DNA of 51,928 nucleotides from an uncultured SAR116 cluster alpha proteobacterium (GTDB lineage Bacteria; Pseudomonadota; Alphaproteobacteria; Puniceispirillales; Marisalimonadaceae), in assembly GCA_902550555.1 (NCBI GenBank), contig CACCZR010000011.1, positions 1 through 51,928 of the forward strand, read 5' to 3'. Below are positions 33,419 through 41,602 of this stretch, in pieces. Each line of letters begins with the position of its first letter. The first letter of the stretch is position 1. The notes beneath the pieces were generated by a model. It made no database searches, had not been told where the DNA came from, and worked only from the letters and a program-made list of their open reading frames with translations. Made by a program: the position numbers and the translations under genes.

Positions 33419-34774
33419 TTAAGTATTGTGAAATTCTAATTCAAAAAAATCTTTTGGATTATCAATTTCAATTACATGATGGAAACAAAATTCAAATAGT
33501 GGTCCTTTATCGATTTCTGGTGGTGAAAATGGAAATGCAAAAGTAGGCATCGGCTCATTTTTTGTTAGTGCTAAATGCAATAAATCAGGATTTAGTAATT
33601 TAGCTGAATCATTTGCTTTTTCTTGGGTTTTTGCTGTAAAAATTGCCATTACGGCTACTTCGTTATTATTAACTATTAGTGGTTCTAAATTTCCAAGAGT
33701 TGCGTCTTTTCCAATAATTCTTAGTTCTAATTTAACATCAAATAAAATACTATTTTTTGTTTTTTTAAAGAATGATTTTTTTAGCTTATTTGTCCATTTA
33801 TCAATATTTTTAACATAATGAGCATCTCTTATTAATACGATTGATATTGTCTGAAAACCAACTAATCTTGCACCTTCTAATTTTAGTGTATAAGGATTTT
33901 TGTTAAACCATTTACTACCTTCTACCCTAACACTATTGTTTTTATGTTTTTTATATTTAGCATTGCTTACATCTAGATAACCACCTGGCTCTAACAAAAT
34001 ATATGGATCTGCATTTTCATAAAGCATATGAGCAAATACAGTTTGCTGGGTGGCTTTAGTATTTTTACACATTGGTGTTATTGTAAAACCACTGTGGTCA
34101 AATTCTAATAAGACTACTCCAGAGTTTGGGTTGTTTGTTGCAAGAGCACCACATTCTGCAATTTTTGCTCCATGCCATGCAGAGGCTATATTTAAGCCAT
34201 GATAGATTGGCAATGACGCAATTATAGCTGTATCTGTCGAACGACCAGAAATAATTATATCTGCGTTTGTATTTATAGCTTTTTGTATTTGTTCAACACC
34301 AGCAAGAGCAACTATATTAGTACAATTATTTATTATATCTTCATTAATTTTTGGAGCACCTTCTAAAGATTTTATTTTTCCAGATTTATATTTTTCCAGT
34401 ACAAATTTATTAGATAAATCTGTTTTTAAAGTTACAATCTTGAGTTTTTCTTTATTTTCTTTTGCAATTTCTTTTGTTATTTTTAACATCCATTCAACAG
34501 AACTTTTTGTGCCACACGTCCCTGCTGTTCCTATTAATAATGGAACTTTAGCTTTTGCGCGCATTTCCATTAAAATACTCCAATCTCTTTTTGTTGTACT
34601 AAAGGAGTATTTGCTTTTTCCACTTCCTAGATAATATGGACCACTATCAGTTGAACCACCATCAATAGCGATTAAATCTGGTTTCTGTTTAATGCCATTT
34701 ATTAAAGCATTTTTATCAAAAGGTATTCCTAACGCACCAGCGGGAACAAGAATTTTTACTGTTTTTTTATTCAT
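33419..34774 (-). CDS. AtuA-like (DUF1446) protein
   Basis: The 451-residue protein has the DUF1446/AtuA pattern: VPAGALGIPFD at the start, DLIAIDGGSTDSGPYYLG near residues 34-51, GTAGTCGTKSSVEW near 82-95, and IISGRSTDTAIIA near 172. AtuA belongs to the acyclic-terpene utilisation gene set of Pseudomonas, but many homologues paired with DUF4387 occur in other acid-degradation clusters, so terpene use should not be assumed. It is the upstream gene of a two-gene unit. A short gap (34775-34842) separates it from the divergent small-gene cluster. Confidence 0.85.
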   Translation of the reverse strand: MNKKTVKILVPAGALGIPFDKNALINGIKQKPDLIAIDGGSTDSGPYYLGSGKSKYSFSTTKRDWSILMEMRAKAKVPLLIGTAGTCGTKSSVEWMLKITKEIAKENKEKLKIVTLKTDLSNKFVLEKYKSGKIKSLEGAPKINEDIINNCTNIVALAGVEQIQKAINTNADIIISGRSTDTAIIASLPIYHGLNIASAWHGAKIAECGALATNNPNSGVVLLEFDHSGFTITPMCKNTKATQQTVFAHMLYENADPYILLEPGGYLDVSNAKYKKHKNNSVRVEGSKWFNKNPYTLKLEGARLVGFQTISIVLIRDAHYVKNIDKWTNKLKKSFFKKTKNSILFDVKLELRIIGKDATLGNLEPLIVNNNEVAVMAIFTAKTQEKANDSAKLLNPDLLHLALTKNEPMPTFAFPFSPPEIDKGPLFEFCFHHVIEIDNPKDFFELEFHNT

Positions 34775-34842
34775 AATTTTTTAAATGTTGAGTATAATTA
34801 TAAACATAGTTAAATTTTTGTAATCCCCTATTCTTATATATT

Positions 34843-35040
34843 ATGAACCACTGGAAAACTGATTTTAAAGTTAAATTTCATTTAGAGTACCATCATAATG
34901 ATGGAACAAAAGAAATAGATTATAATTCATTAATAGTGCATGCTGAAGATGAAGATGCAGCAAAAAAAATGATATTAAATCAATATGAGAATTCTAAGTT
35001 TTTAAAAATTGATAAAGTAGAAAAACTTTGGAAATATTAA
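34843..35040 (+). CDS. Small acidic/basic protein 1 of a four-gene cluster
   Basis: The 65-residue protein (MNHWKTDFKVKFHLEYHHN...) has no signal or membrane helix and an alternating beta pattern at the start, then a helix rich in Glu, Asp and Ala (HAEDEDAAKKMIL). It resembles in outline the start of the third protein of the cluster (a Trp, then alternating F-x-V-x-F, then an acidic -KEI- or -REI- segment), so the two may be paralogues. I do not recognise a family. It overlaps the next gene by 13 bases. Confidence 0.6.
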   Translation: MNHWKTDFKVKFHLEYHHNDGTKEIDYNSLIVHAEDEDAAKKMILNQYENSKFLKIDKVEKLWKY

Positions 35041-35300
35041 TTAAAAAGAATGATAACAACACATTTTCTGTTTTTATTGAAAATTCCGTAAATTCAAACC
35101 ACATAGTCACACTTAATGACGATATCCATTTTGAAATGACAGAGGGGATTAAATCAAAAGAAGAACTAATCTTGTTTAGTTTTAAATTTTTATTAGAACG
35201 TGAGAACAACACATCAATTCTTTCAAATTTTAATTTAGAAACTATTCAAAATTATTTTCCAGAATATAAAAATGAAATACAAAATTGGAAAAATTTATGA
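35028..35300 (+). CDS. Small protein 2 of the cluster (90 residues)
   Basis: The frame starts at TTG 35028, inside the end of the first gene, and no ATG offers a better start. The protein (MEILIKKNDNNTFSV...) is soluble in appearance, with NSNHIVTLNDDIHFEM and KEELILFSFKFLLERE stretches, suggesting a small alpha/beta fold. It could be a HicB-like or NTF2-like fold, but the match is too weak to name. Its TGA overlaps the next ATG (ATGA at 35297-35300). Confidence 0.6.
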   Translation: MEILIKKNDNNTFSVFIENSVNSNHIVTLNDDIHFEMTEGIKSKEELILFSFKFLLERENNTSILSNFNLETIQNYFPEYKNEIQNWKNL

Positions 35301-35590
35301 CAAAATTTGATGTAATTTGGAATGTAAGATTTGAAGTTACTTTTTATGGAGTAGATAAAAAAGGGAAATCATTTAGAGAAATTAAAGAAAATACAATGAA
35401 ATTTGATGATAAGTTTGAAATACCAAACAAATTGCCATTTGATTCAAAAGAAAATGTAGAAATTAACTTTCTTTTATGGGTGGATGGAATTTCACCTGAA
35501 AAATTAGTTCCTCTTCCATATGATTATTATGATAAAGATGTAAGATATGGAGAAGAATCAATTGATGTTTTAGAGGTTATAAAAAAGTAA
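35297..35590 (+). CDS. Small protein 3 of the cluster (97 residues)
   Basis: The ATG at 35297 overlaps the TGA of the previous gene, which favours it over the TTG at 35285. The protein (MTKFDVIWNVRFEVT...) is acidic and soluble in appearance, with a WNVRFEVTFYGVDKKGKSFREI start like that of the first protein of the cluster, and a tail rich in Asp/Tyr (PYDYYDKDVRYGEE). No family recognised. It is followed directly by the 33-residue gene. Confidence 0.6.
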   Translation: MTKFDVIWNVRFEVTFYGVDKKGKSFREIKENTMKFDDKFEIPNKLPFDSKENVEINFLLWVDGISPEKLVPLPYDYYDKDVRYGEESIDVLEVIKK

Positions 35591-35692
35591 ATGCAAAAAA
35601 AATTTTTTATAATTATTTTTATTATTATTTGCATAGGTTTAATGTATGGAAGATTTACAGGTCTCCACGAGTTATTAACTTTATCTCAATAG
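35591..35692 (+). CDS. 33-residue membrane peptide, last gene of the cluster
   Basis: An ATG immediately after the stop of the third protein opens a 33-codon frame ending at TAG 35690-35692. MQKKF is followed by a strongly hydrophobic FIIIFIIICIGLM helix (residues 6-18) and a short tail YGRFTGLHELLTLSQ. Basic residues before the helix predict a cytoplasmic N-terminus. A stem-loop follows 1 base later. It may be a small membrane peptide or toxin-like peptide; nothing shows which. Confidence 0.45.
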   Translation: MQKKFFIIIFIIICIGLMYGRFTGLHELLTLSQ

Positions 35693-35693
35693 C

Positions 35694-35717
35694 TAACAAG
35701 GTGTATTTAACTTGTTA
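35694..35717 (+). terminator. Possible terminator of the small-gene cluster
   Basis: TAACAAG (35694-35700) pairs with CTTGTTA (35711-35717) over 7 bp with a 10-base loop, right after the 33-residue gene. Only a weak AT-rich tail follows. Confidence 0.4.
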
Positions 35718-35771
35718 ATTTATAATGAGTTCTAAATAGACACTAGAATAATCTTAATTTAGGGTAAATAT

Positions 35772-36326
35772 ATGAAGTTTTTTTTATTATCTATTATTAT
35801 TTTTATATTTACCAGTTTAAATGCTCTTAATGCAAAAGGGTTAAAAATAGATGAGATTATAAACCTTAATTCTAAAGTATTTTTCATGAGACATGCTTTG
35901 GCTCCTGGATTTGGTGATCCTGAAAACTTTAAATTAGATGACTGCTCTACTCAAAGAAATTTAAGTAATGATGGCATTGACCAAGCAAGAAAAATATCAA
36001 ATGAATTTACAAAATATGATGTAAAATTTACTAAAGTTTATTCAAGTTATTGGTGTAGATGTTACGAAACAGTAAAATCAATGGGTTTGAAAAATTATCA
36101 ATTGCATTCTGGCCTCAATTCATTTTATCAAAATCATGTAAGCAAAAAGGAAGTCATGAAAGATTTGAATAATCTAATTTCTTCTCTAGACAAAAAACGA
36201 GGGCCTTATCTATTCGTCACTCATTACGTCGTAATTGGTTCTTATACAAAAATATTTCCAGATAGTGGTGGGATTGTAGTTCATGATTTAAATTCTAAAT
36301 CAAATCATGAACTACAATTATTTTAA
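35772..36326 (+). CDS. Secreted histidine phosphatase (phosphoglycerate-mutase-like)
   Basis: The 184-residue protein has a signal peptide (about 21 residues, ending NALNAKG). The catalytic phospho-histidine is H41 in FMRHALAPG, and the later partner motifs are SSYWCRCYETVKSM and FVTHYVVIG with the second His near residue 150. It therefore belongs to the histidine phosphatase superfamily and should work in the periplasm on small phosphoesters or phosphoproteins. The last coding bases contain a perfect 17-bp inverted repeat that can act as a terminator. The stop overlaps the end of metY by 4 bases. Confidence 0.88.
   Translation: MKFFLLSIIIFIFTSLNALNAKGLKIDEIINLNSKVFFMRHALAPGFGDPENFKLDDCSTQRNLSNDGIDQARKISNEFTKYDVKFTKVYSSYWCRCYETVKSMGLKNYQLHSGLNSFYQNHVSKKEVMKDLNNLISSLDKKRGPYLFVTHYVVIGSYTKIFPDSGGIVVHDLNSKSNHELQLF
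36273..36318 (+). terminator. 17-bp stem-loop inside the end of the histidine-phosphatase gene
   Basis: ATTGTAGTTCATGATTT (36273-36289) and AAATCATGAACTACAAT (36302-36318) are exact reverse complements with a 12-base loop. TATTTTAATTAATTTTTT follows on the plus strand. It lies within the last 18 codons, before the stop at 36324-36326, and separates two convergent genes. Confidence 0.75.
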
Positions 36327-37624
36327 TTAATTTTTTCCAATGATTGTTTGATATCTTCAATGATATCATCTTCATGTTCTATACCTATTGAAAGTCTTAC
36401 ATATCCTGGTGTGACACCAGCATTTAACATTTCTTCTTCCTTGAGTTGTGAGTGAGTAGTACTAGCTGGATGAATTGCTAAAGATCTTGCATCGCCAATA
36501 TTAGCTACATGATAAAATAGTTTGAGATTGTCAATAAAGCTTTTTCCCGCTTCCAATCCTCCTTTTAGCTCAATCCCAATTAAAGCGCCTTTACCTTCTT
36601 TTAAATATTTATCTGCGTTTTCTTTAAAAAAACTGTCTTGATTTGTTGAAAAAATTACTTTTTCAATTTTATCACTTGTTTCTAAAAATTCTTTGATCTT
36701 TAAAGCATTTTTGCAATGTTGCTTTATTCTAAGTGATAAGGTTTCTAGACCTTGAATGATTTGAAATGAGTTAAACGGGCTTAAGGCAGATCCCAAATCT
36801 CGAAGTAAAACTACTCTTGCTCGTATGATAAAAGGTATATTAGCGCCTGTTAATTGTGGAACGGAATCTCCCCAAACTGCACCATGATATGATTTATCAG
36901 GTTCCCATATGTTTGGATGACGTGATTTATTTTTTGACCAGTCAAAGTTTCCAGAGTCAACGATGATTCCACCTATACTTGTGCCATGACCACCTATATA
37001 TTTTGTTAATGAATGCATAACTATAGCTGCACCATGTTCAATGGGTTTGCAAATTATGGGGCAAGCTGTATTATCGACTATAAGCGGTATACCTAAACTC
37101 TTTCCTATATCCGCAACTTCGCCAATTGGAAAAACTCTTAGTGATGGATTAGGAAGTGTTTCTGCATAAAAAAGCCTAGTTTTTTCATCGCATAACTTTT
37201 TGAAGTTATCAGGGTTTGCTGGGTCAGCATATCTAACTTCAATTCCCATGGACTTTAAAGTATTATTAAATAAGTTTATAGTTCCTCCATATAAATCTGT
37301 TGATGCTATTATATTATCTCCAGAATTACATAAATTTTGGATTACAAAAGCAGATGCAGCTTGTCCTGAGCTAACACATAATGATGCAACTCCTCCTTCA
37401 AGAGCAGCTATTCTTTCTTCAAGTACATTTGTAGTAGGGTTCATGATTCTTGTGTAAATATTACCAAATTCTTTTAATCCAAATAAATTAGCTGCATGAT
37501 CAGTTGAATTAAATTGAAAAGAACTTGTTTGGTGAATTGGAACAGCGACAGAAGTTTGTACATCATCTTTTCTAAAACTTCCTCCATGTAATCCAATAGT
37601 TTCTGAATTTAAGTAATTTGACAT
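36323..37624 (-). CDS. metY: O-acetylhomoserine sulfhydrylase (PLP enzyme)
   Basis: The 433-residue protein belongs to the Cys/Met-metabolism PLP family. The PLP lysine is in MHSLTKYIGGHG. The length of about 430 and the ETIGLHGGSFRKD start, followed by VPIHQTSSFQF, point to the O-acetylhomoserine sulfhydrylase (MetY) branch, which makes homocysteine directly from sulfide; shorter cystathionine enzymes lack the middle insertion. The ATG at 37624 is used because GGAGAA precedes it by 8 bases; 16 more codons are open upstream. A divergent Lrp-type regulator faces it and probably controls it. Confidence 0.92.
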   Translation of the reverse strand: MSNYLNSETIGLHGGSFRKDDVQTSVAVPIHQTSSFQFNSTDHAANLFGLKEFGNIYTRIMNPTTNVLEERIAALEGGVASLCVSSGQAASAFVIQNLCNSGDNIIASTDLYGGTINLFNNTLKSMGIEVRYADPANPDNFKKLCDEKTRLFYAETLPNPSLRVFPIGEVADIGKSLGIPLIVDNTACPIICKPIEHGAAIVMHSLTKYIGGHGTSIGGIIVDSGNFDWSKNKSRHPNIWEPDKSYHGAVWGDSVPQLTGANIPFIIRARVVLLRDLGSALSPFNSFQIIQGLETLSLRIKQHCKNALKIKEFLETSDKIEKVIFSTNQDSFFKENADKYLKEGKGALIGIELKGGLEAGKSFIDNLKLFYHVANIGDARSLAIHPASTTHSQLKEEEMLNAGVTPGYVRLSIGIEHEDDIIEDIKQSLEKIN

Positions 37625-37688
37625 TATAATTTCTCCATGATCAAAAAATATAACAATTTTCTTTAAAAACAAAAAAAAATGTATAATT

Positions 37689-37735
37689 TTAGAATATTTT
37701 TTGTTAATTTAAAAAAAAATAGAAAAAAATTCTAA
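37689..37735. promoter_or_regulatory. Inverted repeat in the metY / Lrp-gene gap
   Basis: TTAGAAT (37689-37695) and ATTCTAA (37729-37735) are exact inverted copies, and the bases beyond each also nearly match. The centre is a run of T and A. This is a fair candidate operator for the Lrp-family protein coded at 37754. No SAM riboswitch-like GC-rich fold is visible in the gap. Confidence 0.35.
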
Positions 37736-37753
37736 TTTTATAAAATATTTTAG

Positions 37754-38209
37754 ATGGATTATATTGATAAAAAAATTATATTTATACTTCAACGTCAAGC
37801 AGATCTTCCTCTTTTAGAAATTTCAAAAAGAGTAGGTCTTTCGCAAACACCTTGTTGGAATAGAATAAAAAAGCTTGAAGAAGACGGTGTAATTGAAAAA
37901 AAAGTAACTTTAATTAATAAGAGAAAAGTTAATTTACCTATAACAGTTTTTCTTATGATTACAGTTAGAAATCATAACTCAGATTGGATGAAAAAGTTTA
38001 GTGAAATTTTAAAAAAATATAAAAATATTTTAGAAGCTCATAGAATAACAGGCTCACAAGCAGATTATATCATTAAAGTTGTTGCAGAAAGCATTGAAGA
38101 ATACGATGAGTTTCAACAGGTTTTGATTAAAAATATTGAATTTAATTCAATGTCATCTGGTATTTCATTACAGGAGCTAAAAAGTACAACAATATTACCA
38201 ATTAAATAA
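37754..38209 (+). CDS. Lrp/AsnC-family transcription regulator
   Basis: The 151-residue protein has an N-terminal helix-turn-helix (MDYIDKKIIFILQRQADLP, then ISKRVGLSQTPCWNRIKKLEEDGVI, typical Lrp/AsnC sequence quoted in part) and a C-terminal RAM effector domain (HRITGSQADYIIKVVAES). Such proteins sense amino acids. It is divergent from metY across a 129-base gap with an inverted repeat, so control of methionine synthesis is the likely job. It ends one base before the convergent amidohydrolase gene. Confidence 0.92.
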   Translation: MDYIDKKIIFILQRQADLPLLEISKRVGLSQTPCWNRIKKLEEDGVIEKKVTLINKRKVNLPITVFLMITVRNHNSDWMKKFSEILKKYKNILEAHRITGSQADYIIKVVAESIEEYDEFQQVLIKNIEFNSMSSGISLQELKSTTILPIK

Positions 38210-39103
38210 TTATAAAGGTTTATAAAATTTTATAGCATTATTGTAAAATATGTTTTCTATTTCTGTATTTGTTAAGCCGCATATACATTCAAATAAAGTT
38301 TCAACAATTTGATCATACGATGCACATAAACTATCTACTGGAAAATTCGAACCAAACATACATCTATTTGCTCCGAATTTATCAATTAAGTTATTAATAA
38401 CGCCTTCATTGTTAGACTTATTCCAAGTCGAATTTGGAACACCAATTCCTGAAATTTTAACTACAACATTTGGACATTGACTAATAATGTTAATTGCATT
38501 TCTCCAATTTCTTAATCCTTTTTTTGATCTGTCATATGGAAGTCCTGCGTGATTAAGAATTATAAGAGTATTAGGAAAATCATCAGCTAAGAGTTTAGCC
38601 TCCTGTAGATATTTCCATGGTATCTGCAAATCAAAATGAAGATTATATTTTGCAAGTTTACTAAAACCTATCCTAAAGGTTTCGTCACTTAGTTTTACAA
38701 GTGGTTTTTTAAAATCGTCGTAATTAGGTTTTTGTCTAACACTTTTAACAATAGGATGTTTTAAGTACTCTTTTAATAGCAATTCTGCATTTTTTTCATG
38801 AAGCCAAATTTGTCCTACGGCTCCATTTGGAAACCCAAATTTATTATAAAGCTTTTCTAGCCATATTATCTCTCCAATAGGGTCTTTCTTATCCCATTCT
38901 GCTTCCATATGAATTGTTTTAAGAACATTATAATTACTAGAAACTGCAATGTAGTCATCAAAAAGAAAATTTTTACATATTTTTTCATAATTACCATAAC
39001 GGAAATTAATTAACGGTCTTTCACAAAGCCAGGGATGCTTTTTCATTGATAAGTCCCAAAAATGATGATGGGAATCTAAAATTTTAAATTTCTTTAAATC
39101 CAT
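38210..39103 (-). CDS. Amidohydrolase of the lactonase-like (COG3618) group
   Basis: The 297-residue TIM-barrel protein begins KILDSHHHFWDLSMKKHPWL, the motif of amidohydrolase-2 enzymes such as fucono-1,5-lactonase and pyrone dicarboxylate lactonase. LNHAGLPYD near residue 185 and MFGSNFPVD near 255 give the later His and Asp metal ligands. These enzymes usually open sugar or aromatic lactones. The substrate is not predictable. It is convergent with the Lrp-type gene and divergent from the EamA transporter. Confidence 0.88.
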   Translation of the reverse strand: MDLKKFKILDSHHHFWDLSMKKHPWLCERPLINFRYGNYEKICKNFLFDDYIAVSSNYNVLKTIHMEAEWDKKDPIGEIIWLEKLYNKFGFPNGAVGQIWLHEKNAELLLKEYLKHPIVKSVRQKPNYDDFKKPLVKLSDETFRIGFSKLAKYNLHFDLQIPWKYLQEAKLLADDFPNTLIILNHAGLPYDRSKKGLRNWRNAINIISQCPNVVVKISGIGVPNSTWNKSNNEGVINNLIDKFGANRCMFGSNFPVDSLCASYDQIVETLFECICGLTNTEIENIFYNNAIKFYKPL

Positions 39104-39172
39104 TAATAATATATCTTATTCAACATTATATCTTATCAATAAAGTTATTAGTCTACATGTAAATTTTAAATT

Positions 39173-40036
39173 ATGAAGAATGAAATTAAATTAGGAATCA
39201 TTTTAATGATTTTAGCAACATTATGTTTTGGTATTATGGATGGTGTTTCCAGATATTTAGCTGACGAATATAATGTTTTTATTATCAATATGTATAGAAG
39301 TTGGGTATTGGTTATATTTGTTTTAATTTATTCAATAAAAAAAGGTGGGATCAAACAGGTCTCTTCCACTAAAAAGCCATTCATTCAAATTATTAGAGGA
39401 ATTTTATTAATTTCCTGTGTCTGCATAGGTGTATACTCCTTTACTGTTCTTGGATTAGTTGCTGCTCACACTATCATAGCAATTTATCCACTCTTAGTTC
39501 TTCCACTATCGTATTATTTTCTAAATGAAAAAATTGGTTGGAGAAGGTGGGGCGCTGTATTCATCGGTTTTTTTGGTATCATAATTATATTGAATCCGAT
39601 CTCGATCAGTTTTGACTTTAATATGTTATGGCCATTACTCCTTGCTTGTTTATTAGCTATTTATTCAATTTTAACTCGTAATATTTCAGCTTATGATAAT
39701 TCTGAAACAAGCTTCTTTTGGGTAGCCATAGTAGGGGGAGTTGTAATGACAATAATAGGTCCATTTTTTTTCGAATTATTAGTTTTAAAAGATATTCCTT
39801 GGTTTTTATTTCTTTGCTTCTTAAGTACTTGTGGACATTTTTTATTTATAAAAGCACTTGAAACAGCTCAAGCAAGTGTTTTACAACCTTTTATTTATTT
39901 ACAATTATTTTTTGCGTCAATTATTGGAATTTTAGTTTTTAATGATCTTCTAACTTTAAACCTAATTTTTGGTGGAATTTTAATTATAGGTAGTGGTATA
40001 TTTGCACTTATAAGGACCCATAAAATTCAAAATTAG
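39173..40036 (+). CDS. EamA/DMT-superfamily membrane transporter
   Basis: The 287-residue protein has about ten membrane helices in two EamA repeats (about residues 5-140 and 150-282). RSWVLVIFVL in the first repeat and GWRRWGAVFIGFFGIIIIL before the second are usual DMT features. The group exports metabolites, amino acids or drugs. The substrate is unknown. The GNAT gene follows after 6 bases, so a modification-and-export pair is possible, though the sequence gives no substrate evidence. Confidence 0.9.
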   Translation: MKNEIKLGIILMILATLCFGIMDGVSRYLADEYNVFIINMYRSWVLVIFVLIYSIKKGGIKQVSSTKKPFIQIIRGILLISCVCIGVYSFTVLGLVAAHTIIAIYPLLVLPLSYYFLNEKIGWRRWGAVFIGFFGIIIILNPISISFDFNMLWPLLLACLLAIYSILTRNISAYDNSETSFFWVAIVGGVVMTIIGPFFFELLVLKDIPWFLFLCFLSTCGHFLFIKALETAQASVLQPFIYLQLFFASIIGILVFNDLLTLNLIFGGILIIGSGIFALIRTHKIQN

Positions 40037-40042
40037 TAAATA

Positions 40043-40480
40043 ATGCTTAAAATTATTGTCAATAACATAGAAAATTCATCTGATAAGAAAAAAGCTTTTA
40101 AAATTAGAGATTTAGTCTTTTGTAAAGAACAAAAAGTTTCAAAAAAAATTGAATTTGATGGATTAGATAAATTTTGTGATCATTACTTAGCTAAGATAAA
40201 CGAACTACCAATTGGCACAGCTAGAATTAGAGAAGAAAAAAAAAACACATTTAAAATTGAACGAATGGCTGTTTTAAAAGAATATAGAAAAAAAGGTGTA
40301 GGCAAAGCTATAATAAAAGAAATTTTAAAACATTATTTAAATTTAAACAAAGTAAATAATTTAACATTGAATAGTCAGATTCAGGCAAAAGATTTTTATA
40401 AAAAATTTGGTTTTGTTGAAGTTGGTGAAGAATTTGTTGAGGCTAATATTATACACCAAAAAATGATTTATTATGTTTAG
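40043..40480 (+). CDS. GNAT-family N-acetyltransferase
   Basis: The 145-residue protein has the acetyl-CoA-binding motif A as RMAVLKEYRKKGVGKAIIKEI (quoted in part; R/Q-x-x-G-x-G/A is KKGVGKA) near residues 78-95 and the closing FYKKFGFVEVGEEF motif B region. An early VFCKEQKVSKKIEFDGLD resembles the ElaA/PA4866 subgroup. Its acceptor is unknown. It follows the EamA gene by 6 bases and ends two bases before the opposite-strand tRNA-Thr. Confidence 0.88.
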   Translation: MLKIIVNNIENSSDKKKAFKIRDLVFCKEQKVSKKIEFDGLDKFCDHYLAKINELPIGTARIREEKKNTFKIERMAVLKEYRKKGVGKAIIKEILKHYLNLNKVNNLTLNSQIQAKDFYKKFGFVEVGEEFVEANIIHQKMIYYV

Positions 40481-40481
40481 A

Positions 40482-40557
<76 letters not shown>

Positions 40558-40607
40558 ACATTTTTTTTTTATAATAAAATTAAATATCTATCAAGTTATA
40601 TTAAAAC

Positions 40608-41375
40608 TTAATTTTTAGATATTTCATACATTGCTACTGTAGCTGCATTTGCTGCATTTAAAGAATTACATTTAGGGTTAATATCAATTTTTACCAGTCC
40701 ATCCACATTCTGTTTTGTTAAATTTCTTAAACCTTTTCCTTCAGCACCAATAATTAATGCTATTCGATTATCAGTTTTATCAATTTCCTGAATTTTTATT
40801 TTGCCTTCTCCGTCTAAACCGTAAATGAAAAAATTTTGTTTTTTTAAAATCTTTATTTCTTGAACCAAATTTCCAATTTCTAAAATTTTAATATTATCAA
40901 TTTCTCCTGCTGAGGCTTTTATCAAGGAGGATGTTTCAACAGGTGAGTTATTTTTAAGTAAACATACAGCATCAAAATTAAAAGCAAATGCAGACCTAAT
41001 AATAGATCCTACATTTTGTGGATCAGTTAATTGATCTAAAATTAAAATTCTACTTTTCTTTGAAGATATTTTTTTTAGATATTCAGATAATTTTTTTTTA
41101 ATTATTTTACTGGCAAATACAACTACTCCTTGATGATTATTAGAATTACTAATATTATTTAGTTCAAATGTTTCTAGTAAAGCAATATTGATATTGACTT
41201 TATTGTTTATTACAAAATTATTCCAATAATCATATTTTTTTTCTGTTGTGCAAAGAAGATAACAGCTACGATTTGAACTTAACAATGCAGATTTAGCTGG
41301 ATGATTTCCATATAAGTTAATAGCATTGTTGGGAATATTAAATTTATTTAATTTTTTCACTTGTTTAATAGTCAT
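40608..41375 (-). CDS. rlmB: 23S rRNA (guanosine-2'-O-)-methyltransferase
   Basis: RlmB methylates G2251 of 23S rRNA in the peptidyl-transferase loop. The 255-residue SpoU/TrmH protein has an N-terminal L30e-like substrate-binding domain (NLYGNHPAKSAL) and the three knotted-domain motifs: ILDQLTDPQNVGSIIRSA (motif 1), IIGAEGKGLRNLT (motif 2) and NSLNAANAATVAMYE (motif 3). Length is typical. It lies on the minus strand between tRNA-Thr and tRNA-Tyr and is divergent from the tRNA-Tyr-tuf unit. Confidence 0.94.
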   Translation of the reverse strand: MTIKQVKKLNKFNIPNNAINLYGNHPAKSALLSSNRSCYLLCTTEKKYDYWNNFVINNKVNINIALLETFELNNISNSNNHQGVVVFASKIIKKKLSEYLKKISSKKSRILILDQLTDPQNVGSIIRSAFAFNFDAVCLLKNNSPVETSSLIKASAGEIDNIKILEIGNLVQEIKILKKQNFFIYGLDGEGKIKIQEIDKTDNRIALIIGAEGKGLRNLTKQNVDGLVKIDINPKCNSLNAANAATVAMYEISKN

Positions 41376-41413
41376 TTTGCATTCAAAATAAGTGGCTTTT
41401 TTTTACTTTATTG

Positions 41414-41442
41414 TTGACATTTGATCAAACCTTTTTTAATGG
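41414..41442 (+). promoter_or_regulatory. Possible tRNA-Tyr/tuf promoter
   Basis: TTGACA (41414-41419) with TAATGG (41437-41442) 17 bases later lies 37 bases before tRNA-Tyr. The -35 box is perfect, the -10 box is weak. Confidence 0.4.
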
Positions 41443-41478
41443 CAATATAACATTATGAAAGTATTTAGAATTGAAATT

Positions 41479-41564
41479 GGTGGGGTGGCCGAGTGGTTAA
41501 AGGCAGCAGACTGTAAATCTGCCCGCGTCAGCGTACGTAGGTTCGAATCCTACCCCCACCACCA
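41479..41564 (+). tRNA. tRNA-Tyr(GTA)
   Basis: An 86-base class II tRNA: acceptor GGTGGGG with CCCCACC, anticodon loop CTGTAAA (anticodon GTA), a long variable arm, T-stem GTAGG with CCTAC, and encoded CCA at 41562-41564. It lies 38 bases before tuf and is probably on the same transcript. Confidence 0.97.
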
Positions 41565-41602
41565 TACATTAAATTTATAACAACAAATGAGAGGTTTATA
41601 AA

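Noticed and set aside
37625-37753. SAM riboswitch before metY
   Set aside because: Expected by family in some alphaproteobacteria, but the gap is almost only A and T, with no GC-rich stem or pseudoknot pattern.
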